NCBI RefSeq assembly: GCF_048564905.1
Contig: NW_027328721.1
Coordinates: 36,305,925-36,369,924, forward strand
Length of the DNA stretch: 64,000 bases
Origin: Vicugna pacos
Lineage: Eukaryota > Chordata > Mammalia > Artiodactyla > Camelidae
Reading direction: 5' to 3'
Part shown: positions 12,097 through 25,137 of the stretch, in pieces
How positions within the stretch are numbered: the stretch's first letter is position 1
Layout: every line of letters begins with the position of its first letter
Made by a program: the position numbers and the translations under genes
Notes under the pieces: model-generated
Told to the model about the DNA's origin: nothing
Seen by the model: only the letters and a program-made list of their open reading frames with translations
Database searches by the model: none

Positions 12097-13315
12097 AAAT
12101 ACCTTCCCTGACCTTGGGGAGGCAGCCTCTGTCACTGGGATTTCCTGCAAACCCCCCCTAGCATTCCCTGGCACAGAGACATTAAGGAAAACCTCAGGGG
12201 AGACGAGCTCAGGCATCCCGTTAGAACCCACGCGCTGCCGAGCGTTGGTGGAACCTCCCCACGCTCCGGATTCCGGAACAATTGTCAGTGCGTGGGGGAG
12301 CTCGAGAGACAAGTCCACGCAGCTCTCTTCAATCACAGGTGTTCCCTGTTCGGGGGAGTCCGAGAAATACGTTCCCTGACCTTGGGGAGGCAGCCTCTGT
12401 CACTGGGATTTCCTGCAAACCCCCCCTAGCATTCCCTGGCACAGAGACATTAGGAAAACCCTCAGGGGAGACGAGTTCAGGCATCCCGTGAGAACCCACA
12501 CGCTGCCGACCGTTAGTGGAACCTCCCCACGCTCAGGATTCCGGAAACATTGTCAGTGCGTGGGGGAGCTCGAGAGACAACTCCACGCAGCTCTCTACAG
12601 TCACAGGTGTTCCCTGTACGGGGAAGTCCGAGAAATACCTTCCCTGACCTTGGGGAGGCAGCCTCTGTCACTGGGATTTCCTGCAAACCACCCCTAGCAT
12701 TCCCTGGCACAGAGACATTAAGGAAAACCTCAGGGGAGACGAGCTCAGGCATCCCGTTAGAACCCACGCGCTGCCGAGCGTTGGTGGAACCTCCCCACGC
12801 TCCGGATTCCGGAAAAATTGTCAGTGCGTGGGGGAGCTCGAGAGACAAGTCCACGCAGCTCTCTTCAGTCACAGGTGTTCCCTGTTCGGGGGAGTCCGAG
12901 AAATACCTTCCCAGACTTGGGGAGGCAGCCTCTGTCACTGGGATTTCCTGCAAACCACCCCTAGCATTCCCTGGCACAGAGACATTAGGGAAAACCTCAG
13001 GGGAGACGAGCTCAGGCATCCCGTTAGAACCCACGCGCTGCCGAGCGTTGGTGGAACCTCCCCACGCTTCGGATTCCGGAACAATTGTCAGTGCGTGGGG
13101 GAGATCGAGAGACAAGTCCACGCAGCTCTCTTCAGTCACAGGTGTTCCCTGTTCGGGGGAGTCCGAGAAATACCTTCCCTGACCTTGGGGAGGCAGCCTC
13201 TGTCACTGGGATTTCCTGCAAACCCCCCCTAGCATTCCCTGGCACAGAGACATTAGGAAAACCCTCAGGGGAGACGAGCTCAGGCATCCCGTTAGAACCC
13301 ACACGCTGCCGACCG

Positions 13316-13983
13316 TTAGTGGAACCTCCCCACGCTCAGGATTCCGGAAACATTTTCAGTGCGTGGGGGAGCTCGAGAGACAACTCCACGCAGCTCTCTA
13401 CAGTCACAGGTGTTCCCTGTACGGGGAAGTCCGAGAAATACCTTCCCTGACCTTGGGGAGGCAGCCTCTGTCACTGGGATTTCCTGCAAACGCACCCTAG
13501 CATTCCCTGGCACAGAGACATTAGGAAAACACTCAGGGGAGACGAGTTCAGGCATCCCGTTAGAACCCACACGCTGCCGACCGTTAGTGGAACCTCCCCA
13601 CGCTCAGGATTCCGGAAACATTGTCAGTGTGTGGGGGAGCTCGAGAGACAACTCCACGCAGCTCTCTACAGTCACAGGTGTTCCCTGTACGTGGAAGTCC
13701 GAGAAATACCTTCCCTGACCTTGGGGAGGCAGCCTCTGTCACTGGGATTTCCTGCAAACCCCCCCTAGCATTTCCTGGCACAGAGACATTAGGAAAACCC
13801 TCAGGGGAGACGAGCTCAGTCATCCCGTTAGAACCCACGCGGTGCCGACCGTTGGTGAAACCTCCCCACGCTCAGTATTCCGGAACAATTGTCAGTGCGT
13901 GGGGGAGCTCGAGAGACAACTCCACGCAGCTCTCTTCAGTCACAGGTGTTCCCTGTTCGTGGAAGTCCGAGAAATACCTTCCC
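13316..13983. repeat. Third copy of the GTACGGGG / AAACGCACCC block
   Basis: These roughly 2.5 monomers match 9834-10500 at about plus 3,482 bp and 14923-15590 at about minus 1,607 bp. They carry linked CTCTACAG and GTACGGGG changes. The block is evidence of repeated local copying around 9.8-16.4 kb. Confidence 0.65.
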
Positions 13984-14489
13984 TGACCTTGGGGAGGCAG
14001 CCTCTGTCACTGGGATTTCCTGCAAACCCCCCCTAGCATTCCCTGGCACAGAGACATTAGGAAAACCCTCAGGGGAGACGAGCTCAGGCATCCCGTTAGT
14101 ACCCACGCGCTGCCGAGCGTTGGTGGAACCTCCCCACGCTTCGGATTCCGGAACAATTGTCAGTGCGTGGGGGAGATCGAGAGACAAGTCCACGCAGCTC
14201 TCTTCAGTCACAGGTGTTCCCTGTTCGGGGGAGTCCGAGAAATACCTTCCCTGACCTTGGGGAGGCAGCCTCTGTCACTGGGATTTCCTGCAAACCCCCC
14301 CTAGCATTCCCTGGCACAGAGACATTAGGAAAACCCTCAGGGGAGACGAGCTCAGGCATCCCGTTAGAACCCACGCGCTGCCGACCGTTAGTGGAACCTC
14401 CCCACGCTCAGGATTCCGGAACCATTATCAGTGCGTGGGGAACTCGAGAGACAACTCCACGCAGCTCTCTTCAGTCACAGGTGTTTCCT

Positions 14490-14506
14490 GTTCGGGGAAG
14501 TCGGAG
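14490..14506 (+). other. CENP-B-box-like site, 8 of 9 core bases
   Basis: This CGGAG variant lies in a monomer with a one-base deletion (GTGGGGAACTCGAG, near 14440). Its partner is at 39397. Confidence 0.5.
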
Positions 14507-14922
14507 AAATACCTTCCCTGACCTTGGGGAGGCAGCCTCTGTCACTGGGATTTCCTGCAAACCCCCCCTAGCATTCCCTGGCACAGAGACATTAAGGAAA
14601 ACCTCAGGGGAGACGAGCTCAGGCATCCCGTTAGAACCCACGCGCTGCCGAGCTTTGGTGGAACCTCCCCAAGCTCCGGATTCCGGAACAATTGTCAGTG
14701 CGTGGGGGAGCTCGAGAGACAAGTCCACGCAGCTCTCTTCAGTCACAGGTGTTCCCTGTTCGGGGGAGTCCGAGAAATACCTTCCCTGACCTTGGGGAAG
14801 CAGCCTCTGTCACTGGGATTTCCTGCAAACCCCCCCTAGCATTCCCTGGCACAGAGACATTAGGAAAACCCTCAGGGGAGACGAGCTCAGGCATCCCGTT
14901 AGAACCCACACGCTGCCGACCG

Positions 14923-16329
14923 TTAGTGGAACCTATCCACGCTCAGGATTCCGGAAACATTGTCAGTGCGTGGGGGAGCTCGAGAGACAACTCCACGCAG
15001 CTCTCTACAGTCACAGGTGTTCCCTGTACGGGGAAGTCCGTGAAATACCTTCCCTGACCTTGGGGAGGCAGCCTCTGTCACTGGGATTTCCTGCAAACGC
15101 ACCCTAGCATTCCCTGGCACAGAGACATTAGGAAAACACTCAGGGGAGACGAGTTCAGGCATCCCGTTAGAACCCACACGCTGCCGACCGTTAGTGGAAC
15201 CTCCCCACGCTCAGGATTCCGGAAACATTGTCAGTGTATGGGGGAGCTTGAGAGACAACTCCACGCAGCTCTCTACAGTCACAGGTGTTCCCTGTACGGG
15301 GAAGTCCGAGAAATACTTTCCCTGACCTTGGGGAGGCTGCCTCTGTCACTGGGATTTCCTGCAAACCCCCCTAGCATTTCCTGGCACAGAGACATTAGGA
15401 AAACCCTCAGGGGAGACGAGCTCAGTCATCCCGTTAGAACCAACGCGGTGCCGACCGTTGGTGAAACCTCCCCACGCTCAGTATTCCGGAACAATTGTCA
15501 GTGCGTGGGGGAGCTCGAGAGACAACTCCACGCAGCTCTCTTCAGTCACAGGTGTTCCCTGTTCGTGGAAGTCCGTGAAATACCATCCCTGACCTTGGGG
15601 AGGCAGCCTCTGTCACTGGGATTTCCTGCAAACTCCCTCTAGCATTCCCTGGCACAGAGACATTAGGAAAACCCTCAGGGGAGACGAGCTCAGGCATCCC
15701 GTTAGAACCCACGCGCTGCCGACCGTTGGTGGGACCTCCCCACGCTCAGGATTCCGGAACCATTGTCAGTGCGTGGGGGAGCTCGAGAGAGAACTCCACG
15801 CAGCTCTCTTCAGTCACAGGTGTTCCCTGTTCGGGGAAGTCCGAGAAATACCTTCCCTGACATTGGGGAGGAAGCCTCTGTCACTGGGATTTCCTGCAAA
15901 ACCCCCCTAGAATTCCCTGGCATAGAGAAATTAGGAAAACCCTCAGGGGAGACGAGCTCAGGCATCCCGTTCGAACCCACGCGCTGCCGACCGTTGGTGG
16001 AACCTCCCCACGCTCAGGATTCCGGAACCATTGTCAGTGCGTGGGGGAGCTCGAGGGACAACTCCATGCAGCTCTCTTCAGTCACAGGAGTTCCCTGTTC
16101 GGGGAAGTCGGAGAAATACCTTCCCTGACCTTGGGGAGGCAGCCTCTGTCACTGGGATTTCCTGCAAACCCCCCCTAGCATTCCCTGGCACAGAGAAGTT
16201 AGGAAAACCCTCAGGGGAGACGAGCTCAGGCATCCCGTTAGAACCCACGCGCTGCCGACCGTTAGTGGAACCTCCCCACGCTCAGGATTCCGGAACCATT
16301 GTCAGTGTGTGGGGGAGCTCGAGGGACAA
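14923..16329. repeat. Block shared at 5,089 bp, right copy
   Basis: This is the counterpart of 9834-11240, lying inside duplication A and hence present again at about 39830-41236. Private marks include GTGTATGGGGG at about 15237 and GGCTGCC at about 15336. The boundaries are by eye. Confidence 0.72.
16097..16113 (+). other. CENP-B-box-like site, 8 of 9 core bases
   Basis: This CGGAG variant follows CAGGAGTTCCCT and CCATGCAGC, as at 11812. Its partner is at 41004. Confidence 0.5.
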
Positions 16330-16364
16330 CTCCACGCAGCTCTCTTCAGTCACAGGTGTTCCCT

Positions 16365-16381
16365 GTTCGGGGAAGTCGGAG
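16365..16381 (+). other. CENP-B-box-like site, 8 of 9 core bases
   Basis: This CGGAG variant is in the monomer directly after the one at 16097, so two improved sites lie exactly 268 bp apart. Its partner is at 41272. Confidence 0.5.
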
Positions 16382-19300
16382 AAATACCTTCCCTGACCTT
16401 GGGGAGGCAGCCTCTGTCACTGGGATTTCCTGCAAACCCCCCCTAGCATTCCCTGGCACAGAGACATTAAGGAAAACCTCAGGGGAGACGAGCTCAGGCA
16501 TCCCGTTAGAACCCACGCGCTGCCGAGCGTTGGTGGAACCTCCCCACGCTCCGGATTCCGGAACAATTGTCAGTGCGTGGGGGAGCTCGAGAGACAAGTC
16601 CACGCAGCTCTCTTCAGTCACAGGTGTTCCCTGTTCGGGGGAGTCCGAGAAATACCTTCCCTGACCTTGGGGAGGCAGCCTCTGTCACTGGGATTTCCTG
16701 CAAACCCCCCCTAGCATTCCCTGGCACAGAGACATTAGGAAAACCCTCAGGGGAGACGAGTTCAGGCATCCCGTTAGAACCCACGCGCTGCCGACCGTTG
16801 GTGGAACCTCCCCACTCTCAGGATTCCGGAACCACTGTCAGTGCGTGGGGGAGCTCGAGAGACAACTCCACGCAGCTCTCTTCAGTCACAGGTGTTCCCT
16901 GTTCGGGGATGTCCGAGAAATACTTTCCCTGACCTTGGGGAGGAATCCTCTGACACTGGGATAACCTGCAAACACCCCCTAGCATTCCCTGGCAGGGAGA
17001 TATTAGGAAAACCCTCAGGAGACACGAGCTCAGGCATCCCGTTAGAACCCACGCGCTGCCGACCGTTGGTGGAACCTCCCCACGCTCAGGATTCCGGAAC
17101 CTTTGTCAGTGCGTGGGGGAGCTCGAGAGACAACTCCACGCAGCTATCTTCAGTCACAGGTGTTCCCTGTTCGGGGAAGTCCGAGAAATACCTTCCCTGA
17201 CCTTGGGGAGGCAGCCTCTGTCACTGGGATTTCCTGCAAACCCCCCCTAGCATTCCCTGTCACAGAGACATTAGGAAAACCCTCAGGGGAGACGATCTCA
17301 GGCATCCCGTTAGAACCCACGCGCTGCCGACCGTTGGTGGAACCTCCCCACGCTCAGTATTCCGGAACCATTGTCAGTGCGAGGGGGAGCTCGAGGGACA
17401 AGTCCACGCAGCTCTCTTCAGTCACAGGTGTTCCCTGTTCGGGGAAGTCCGAGAAATACCTTCCCTGACCTTGGGGAGGCAGCCTCTGTCACTGGGATTT
17501 CCTGCAAACCCCCCCTAGCATTCCCTGGCACAGAGACATTAGGAAAACCCTCAGGGGAGACGAGTTCAGGCATCCCGTTAGAACCCACACGCTGCCGACC
17601 GTTAGTGGAACCTCCCCACGCTCAGGATTCCGGAACCATTGTCAGTGCGTTGGGGAGCTCGAGAGACAACTCCACGCAGCTCTCTTCAGTCACAGGTGTT
17701 CCCTGTACGGGGAAGTCCGAGAAATATCTTCCCTGACCTTGGGGAGGCAGCCTCTGTCACTGGGATTTCCTGCAAACCCCCCCTAGCATTTCCTGGCACA
17801 GAGACATTAGGAAAACCCTCAGGGGAGACGAGCTCAGTCATCCCGTTAGAACCCACGCGGTGCCGACCGTTGGTGAAACCTCCCCACGCTCAGTATTCCG
17901 GAACGATTGTCAGTGCGTGGGGGAGCTCGAGAGACAACTCCACGCAGCTCTCTTCAGTCACAGGTGTTCCCTGTTCGTGGAAGTCCGAGAAATACCTTCC
18001 CTGACCTTGGGGAGGTAGCCTCTGTCTCTGGGATTTCCTGCAAACCCCCCCTAGCATTCCCTGGCACAGAGACATTAGGAAAACCCTCAGGGGAGACGAG
18101 CTCAGGCATCCCGTTAGAACCCACGCGCTGCCGACAGTTAGTGGAAGCTTCAAACGCTCAGAATTCCGGAACCACTGTCAGTGCGTGGGGGAGCTCGAGA
18201 GATAACTCCACGCAGCTCTCTTCAGTCACAGGTGTTCCCTGTTCGGGGATGTCCGAGAAAAACATTCCCTGACCTTGGGGAGGCAGCCTCTGACACTGGG
18301 ATTACCTGCAAACACCCCCTAGCATTCCCTGGCAGAGAGACATTACGAAAACCCTCAGGAGACACGAGCTCAGGCATCCCGTTAGAACCCACGCGCTGCC
18401 GACCGTTGGTGGAACCTCCCCACGCTCAGGATTCCGGAACATTTGTCAGTGCGTAGGGGAGCTCGAGAGACAACTCCACGCAGCTCTCTTCAGTCACAGG
18501 TGTTCCCTGTTCGGGGAAGTCCGAGAAATACCTTCCCTGACCTTAGGGAGGCAGCCACTGTCACTGGGGTTTCCTGCAAACCCCCCCTAGCATTCCCTGG
18601 CACAGAGACATTAGGAAAACCCTCAGGGGAGACGAGCTCAGGCATCCCGTTAGAACCCACGCGCTGCCGACCGTTGGTGGAACCTCCCCACGCTCAGGAT
18701 TCCGGAACCATTGTCAGTGCGTGGGGAATCTCGAGAGAAAACTCCACGCAGCTCTCTTAAGTCACAGGTGTTCCCTGTTCGGGGAAGTCCGAGATATACT
18801 TTCCCTGACCTTGGGGAGGCAGCCTCTGTCACTGGGATTTCCTGCAAACACCCCCTAGCATTCCTTGGCAGAGAGACATTAGGAAAACCCTCAGGGGATA
18901 CGAGCTCAGGCATCCCGTTCGAACCCACGCGCTGCCGACCGTTGGTGGAACCTCCCCACGCTCAGGATTCCGGAACCATTGTCAGTGCGTGGGGGAGCTC
19001 GAGAGACAACTCCACGCAGCTCTCTTCAGTCACAGGTGTTCCCTGTTCGGGGAAGTCCGATCAATACCTTCCCTGATCTTGGGGAGGCAGCCCCTGTCAC
19101 TGGGATTTCCTGCAAACACCCCCTAGATATCACTGGCACAGAGACATTAGGAAAACACTCAGGGGAGACGAGCTCAGGCATCCCGTTCAAACCCACGCGC
19201 TGCCGACCGTTGGGGGAACCTCCCCACGCTCAGGATTCAGGAACCATTGTCAGTGCGTGGGGGAGCTCGAGAGACAACTCCACGCAGCTCTCTTCAGTCA

Positions 19301-22300
19301 CAGGTGTTCCCTGTTCGGGGAAGTCAGAGAAATACCATACCTGACCATGGGGAGGCAGCCTCTGACACTGGGATTTCCTGCAAACCCCCCCTAGCATTCC
19401 CTGGCACAGAGACATTAGGAAAACCCTCAGGGGAGACGAGCTCAGGCATTCCGTTAGAACCCACGCGCTGCCGACCGTTGGTGGAACCTCCCCACGCTCA
19501 GGATTCCAGAACTATTGTCAGTGCGTGGGGGAGCTCGAGAGACAACTCCAAGCAGCTCTCTTCAGTCACAGGTGTTCCCTGTTCGGGGAAGTCCGAGAAA
19601 TAACTTCCCTGACTTGGGGAGGCAGCCTCTCTCACTGGGATTTCCTGCAAACACCCCCTAGCATTCCCTGGCACAGAGAAATTAGGAAAACACTCAGGGG
19701 AGACGAGCTCAGGCATCCCGTTAGAACCCACGCGCTGCCGACCGTTGGTGGAACCTCCCCACGCTCAGCATTCCGGAAACATTGTCAGTGCGTGGGGGAG
19801 CTCGAGAGACAACTCCACGCAGCTCTCTTCAGTCACAGGTGTTCCCAGTTCCGGGAAGTCCGAGAAATACATTCCCTGACCTTGGGGAGGCAGCCTCTGT
19901 CACTGGGATTTCCTGCAAAACCCCCCTAGCTTTCCTGGCACAGAGACATTAGGAAAACCCTCAGGGGAGACGAGCTCAAGCATCCCGTTAGAACCCACGC
20001 GCTGCCGACCTTTGGTGGAACGTCCCCACGCTCAGGATTCCGGAAACATTGTCAGTGCGTGGGGGAGCTCGAGAGACAACTCCACGCAGCTCTCTTCAGT
20101 CACAGGTGTCCCCTGTTCGGGGAAGTCCGAGAAATACCTTCCCTGAACTTGGGGAGGCAGCCTGTGTCACTGGGATATCCTGCAAACCCCCCCTAGCATT
20201 CCTTGGCACAGAGACATTAGGAAAACCCTCAGGGGAGACGAGCTCAGGCATCCCGTTCGAACCCACGCGCTGCCGACCGTTGGTGGAACCTCCCCACGCT
20301 CAGGATTCCGGAACCATTGTCAGTGCGTGGGGGAGCTTCAGAGAGAACTCCACGCAGCTCTCTTCAGTCACAGGTGTTCCCTGTTCGGGGAAGTCCGAGA
20401 AATACCTTCCCTGACTTTCGGGAGTAAGCCTCTGTCACTGGGATTTCCTGCAAAACCCCCCTAGCATTCCCTGGCTTAGAGAAATTAGGAAAACCCTCAG
20501 GGGAGACGAGCTCAGGCATCCCGTTCGAACCCACGCGCTGCCGACCGTTGGTGGAACCTCCCCACGCTCAGGATTCAGGAACCATTGTCAGTGCGTGGGG
20601 GAGCTCGAGAGACAACTCCACGCAGCTCTCTTCAGTCACATGTGTTCCCTGTTCGGGGAAGTCCGAGAAATACCTTCCCTGACCTTGGGGAGGCAGCCTC
20701 TGTCACTGGGATTTCCTGCAAACCCCCCCTAGCATTCCCTGGCACAGAGACATTAGGAAAACCCTCAGGGGAGGCGAGCTCAGGCATCCCGTTAGAACCC
20801 ACGCGCTGCCGACCGTTGGTGGAACCTCCCCACGCTCAGGATTCCGGAACGATTGTCAGTGCGTGGGGGAGCTCGAGAGACAACTCCACGCAGCTCTCTT
20901 CAGTCACAGGACATCCCTGTTCGGGGAAGTCTGAGAAATACCATACCTGACCATGGGGAGGCAGCCTCTGTCACTGGGATTTCCTGCAAACCCCCCCTAG
21001 CATTCCCTGGCACAGAGACTTTAGGAAAACCCTCAGGGGAGACGAGCTCAGGCATTCCGTTAGAACCAACGCGCTGACGACCTTTGGTGGAACCTCCCCA
21101 CGCTCAGGATTCCGGAACTATTGTCAGTGCGTGGGGGAGCTCGAGAGACAACTCCAAGCAGCTCTCTTCAGTCACAGGTGTTCCCTGTTCGGGGAAGTCC
21201 GAGAAATAACTTCCCTGACTTGGGGAGGCAGCCTCTGTCACTGGGATTTCCTGCAAACACCCCCTAGCATTCCCTGCCACAGACACATTAGGAAAACCCT
21301 CAGGGGAGACGAGCTCAGGCATCCCGTTAGAACCCACGCGCTGCCGAACTTTGGTGGAACCTCCCCACGCTCAGCATTCCGGAAACATTGTCAGTGCGTG
21401 GGGGAGCTCGAGAGACAACTCCACGCAGCTCTCTTCAGTCACAGGTGTTCCCTGTTCGGGGAAGTCCGAGAAATAACTTCCCTGACATTGGGGAGGCAGC
21501 CTCTGTCACTGGGATTTCCTGCAAACCCCCCCTAGCATTCCCTGGCAAAGAGATATTAGGAAAACTCTCAGGGGAGACGAGCTCAGGCATCCCGTTAGAA
21601 CCCACGCGCTGCCGACCGTTGGTGGAACCTCCCCACGCTCAGGATTCCAGAACCATTGTCAGTGCGTGGGGGAGCACGGGAGACAACTCCACGCAGCCCT
21701 CTTCAGTCACAGGTGTTCCCTGTTCAGGGAAGTCCGAGGAATACCTTCCCTGACCTTAGGGATGAATCCTCTGTCACTGGGATTTCCTGCAAAACCCCCC
21801 TAGCATTCCCTGGCACAGAGAATTTAGGGAAACCCTCAGGGTAGACGAGCTCATGCATCCCGTTAAAACCCACGCGATGCCGACCGTTGGTGGAACCTCC
21901 CCACGCTCAGAATTCCGGAACCATTGTCAGTGCGTGGGGGAGCACGAGAGACAACTCCACGCAGCTCTCTTCAGTCACAGGTGTTCCCTGTTCAGGGAAG
22001 TCCGAGAAATACTTTCCCTGACCTTGGGGATGCAGCCTCTGTCACTGGGATTTCCTGCAAAACCCCACTAGCATTCCCTGGCACACAGAAATTAGGAAAA
22101 CCCTCAGGGGAGACGAGCTCAGGCATCCCTTTAGAACCCACGCGCTGCCGACCGTTGGTGGAACCTCCCCACGCTCAGGATTCCAGAACCATTGTCAGTG
22201 CGTTGGGGAGCACGGGAGACAACTCCACGCAGCCCTCTTCAGTCACAGGTGTTCCCTGTTCGGGGAATTACGAAAAATACAATCCCTGAACTTGGGGAGG

Positions 22301-24869
22301 CATCCTCTGTCACTGGGATTTCCTGCAAACCCCCCCTAGCATTCCCTGGCACAGAGACATTAGGAAAACCCTCAGTGGATACGAGCTCAGGCATCCCGTT
22401 CGAACCCACGCGCTTCCGACCGTTGGTGGAACCTCCCAATGCTTAGGATTCCGGAACCATTGTCAGTGCGTGGGGGAGCTCGAGAGACAACTCCACGCAG
22501 CTCTCTTCAGTCACAGGTGTTCCCAGTTCGGGGAAGTCCGAGAAATACCTTCCCTGACGTTGGGGAGGTAGCCCCTGTCACTGGGACTTCCTGCAAACCC
22601 CCCCTAGCATTCCCTCGCCCAGAGACATTAGGAAAACCCTCAGGGGAGACGAGCTCAGGCATCCCGTTAGAACCCACGCGCTGCCGACCATTGGTGGAAC
22701 CTCCCCACGCTCAGGATTCCGGAACCATTGTCAGTGCGTGGGGGAGCTCGAGAGACAACTCCACGCAGCTCTCTTCATTCACAGTGGTTCCCTGTTCGGG
22801 GAAGTCCAAGAAAAACCTTCCCTGACCTTGGGGAGGAAGCCTCTGTCACTGGGATATCCTGCAAAACCCCCCTAGCATTCCCTGGCACAGAGACATTAGG
22901 AAAACCCTCAGGGGAGACGAGCTCAAGTATCCCTTTAGAACCCACGCGCTGCCGACCGTTGGTGGAACCTCTCCATGCTCAGGATTCCGGAACCATTGTC
23001 AGTGCGTGGGGGAGCTCGAGAGACAACTCCACGCAGCTCTCTTCAGTCACAGGTGTTCCCTGTTCAGGGAAGTCCGAGAAATACCTTCCCTGACCTTGGG
23101 GAGGCAGCCTCTGTCACTGGGATTTCCTGCAAACCCCCCCTAGCATTCCCTGGCACAGAGACATTAGGAAAACCCTCAGGGGAGACGAGCTCAGGCATCC
23201 CGTTAGAACCCACGCGCTGTCGAACGTTGGTGGAACCTCCCCACGCTCAGGATTCCGAAAACATTGTCAGTGCGTGGGGGAGCTCGAGAGACAACTCCAC
23301 GCAGCTCTCTTAAGTCACAGGTGTTCCCTGTTCGGGGAAGTCCGAGAAATACCTTCCCTGACCTTGGGGAGGAAGCCTCTGTCACTGGGATTTACTGCAA
23401 AACCCCCTAGCATTCCCTGGCACAGAGACATTACGAAAAACCTCAGGGGAGACGAGCTGAAGCATCCCTTTAGAACCCACGCGCTGCCGACCGTTGGTGG
23501 AACCTCTCCATGCTCAGGATTCCGGAACAATTGTCAGTGCGTGGGGGAGCTCGAGAGACAACTCCACGCAGCTCTCTTCAGTCACAGGTGTTCCCTGTTC
23601 AGGGAAGTCCGAGAAATACTTTCCCTGACCTTGGGGAGGCAGCCTCTGTCACTGGGATTTCCTGCAAACCCCCCCTAGCATTCCCTGGCACAGAGACATT
23701 AGGAAAACCCTCAGGGGAGACGAGCTCAGGCATCCCGTTAGAACCCACGCGCTGCCGACCGTTGGTGGAACCTACCCACGTTCAGGATTCCGGAAAAATT
23801 GTCAGTGCGTGGGGGAGCTCGAGAGACAACTCCACGCAGCTCTCTTCAGTCACAGGTGTTCCCTGTTCGGGGAAGTCCGAGAAATACCTTCCCTGACCTT
23901 TGGGAGGCAGCCTCTGTCACTGGGATTTCCTGCAAACCCCCCCTAGTATTCCCTGGCACAGAGACATTTGGGAAACCCTCAGGGGAGACGAGCTCAGGCA
24001 TCCCGTTAGATCCCACGCGCTGCCGACCGTTGGTGGAACCTCCCCACGCTCAGGATTCCGGAACCATTGTCAGTGCGTGGGGGAACTCGAGAGACAACTC
24101 CACGCAGCTCTCTTCAGTCACAGGTGTTCCCTGTTCGGGGAATCACGAGAAATACATTCCCTGACCTTGGGGAGGCAGCCTCTGTCACTGGGATTTCCTG
24201 CAAAACCCCCAAGCATTTCCTGGCACAGAGACATTACGAAAACCCTCAGGGGAGACGAGCTCAGGCATCCCGTTAGAACCCACGCGCTGCCGACCGTTGG
24301 TGGAACCTCCCCACCCTCAGGATTCCGGAACCTTTGTCAGTGCGTGGGGGAGCTCGAGAGACAACTCCACGCAGCTCTCTTCAGTCACAGGTGTTCCCTG
24401 TTCGGGGAAGTCCGAGAAATACCTTCCCTGAACTTGGGGAGGCAGCCTCTGTCACTGGGATTTCCTGCAAACAACCCCTAGCATTCCCTGGCACAGAGAC
24501 ATTAGGAAAACCCTCAGGGGAGACGAGCTCTGGCATCCCGTTCGAACCCACGCGCTGCCGAACGTTGGTGGAACCTCCCCACGCTCAGGATTCCGGAACC
24601 ATTGTCAGTGCGTGGTGGAGCTCGAGAGACAACTCCACGCAGCTCTCTTCAGTCACAGGTGTTCCCTGTTCGGGGAAGTCCGAGAAATACCTTCCCTGAC
24701 CTTGGGGAGGCAGCCTCTGTCACTGGGATTTCCTGCAAACCCCCCCTAGCATTCCCTGGCACAGAGACATTAGGAAAACCCTCAGGGGAGACGAGCTCAG
24801 GCATCCCGTTCGAACCCACGCGCTGCCGAACGTTGGTGGAACCTCCCCACGCTCAGGATTCCGGAACCA

Positions 24870-25137
24870 TTGTCAGTGCGTGGGGGAGCTCGAGAGACAA
24901 CTCCACGAAGCTCTCTTCAGTCACAGGTGTTCCCTGTTCGGGGAAGTCCGAGAAATACCTTCCCTGACCTTGGGGAGGCAGCCTCTGTCACTGGGATTTC
25001 CTGCAAACCCCCCCTAGCATTCCCTGGCACAGAGACATTAGGAAAACCCTCAGGGGAGACGAGCTCAGGCATCCCGTTAGAACCCACGCGCTGCCGACCG
25101 TTGGTGGAACCTCCCCACGCTCAGGATTCCGGAACCA
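24870..25137. repeat. Representative consensus-like monomer
   Basis: This 268-bp monomer carries the majority base at nearly every position I compared, and its neighbours (24602, 25138) differ at few sites. Taken from TTGTCAGTGCG, it holds GAGCTCGAG, the CENP-B-box-like GTTCGGGGAAGTCCGAG, a CpG-free stretch of about 109 bp that includes the C7 run, and then a CpG-rich part with ACGCGCTGCCGACCG and ATTCCGGAAC. It is a useful reference for assigning monomer phase elsewhere. No internal half-unit repeat is evident, although TTCCCTG occurs three times in the unit. Confidence 0.85.

Larger units (their letters stand above)
11364..12124. repeat. 804-bp 3-mer tandem unit, copy 2 (incomplete right edge)
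   Basis: This is the direct repeat of 10560-11363, with private changes such as TTTACGGAGG near 11578 and GGAGATATAAC near 11826. The 24.9-kb duplication begins inside it at about 11,914, so only its right part is carried into copy B. The right edge is approximate. Confidence 0.75.

Noticed and set aside
12513-13139. Minus-strand open frames of 60-208 codons
   Set aside because: They are reverse-strand reads of the same repeat, with the same periodic origin and no start or coding signal of their own.
12550-13182. Longer open frames of about 210 codons (also at 1835, 4246, 5317, 6120, 14157, 29143 and copy-B equivalents)
   Set aside because: Each arises where a small deletion in a monomer shifts frame past the usual TGA. 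They encode two concatenated satellite translations, not a protein.
24860-24868. TTCCGGAA palindrome, possible ETS or STAT-like site
   Set aside because: The spacing does not fit STAT, and an 8-base palindrome alone is weak evidence. It is useful only as a restriction landmark.
24995-25012. GGGATTTCC, a kappa-B-like 9-mer in the monomer
   Set aside because: A short motif expected by chance and copied passively in every monomer; nothing else suggests a regulatory element.
24940-25060. G-quadruplex potential from GGGG runs
   Set aside because: G runs are separated by tens of bases, too far apart for a compact quadruplex.
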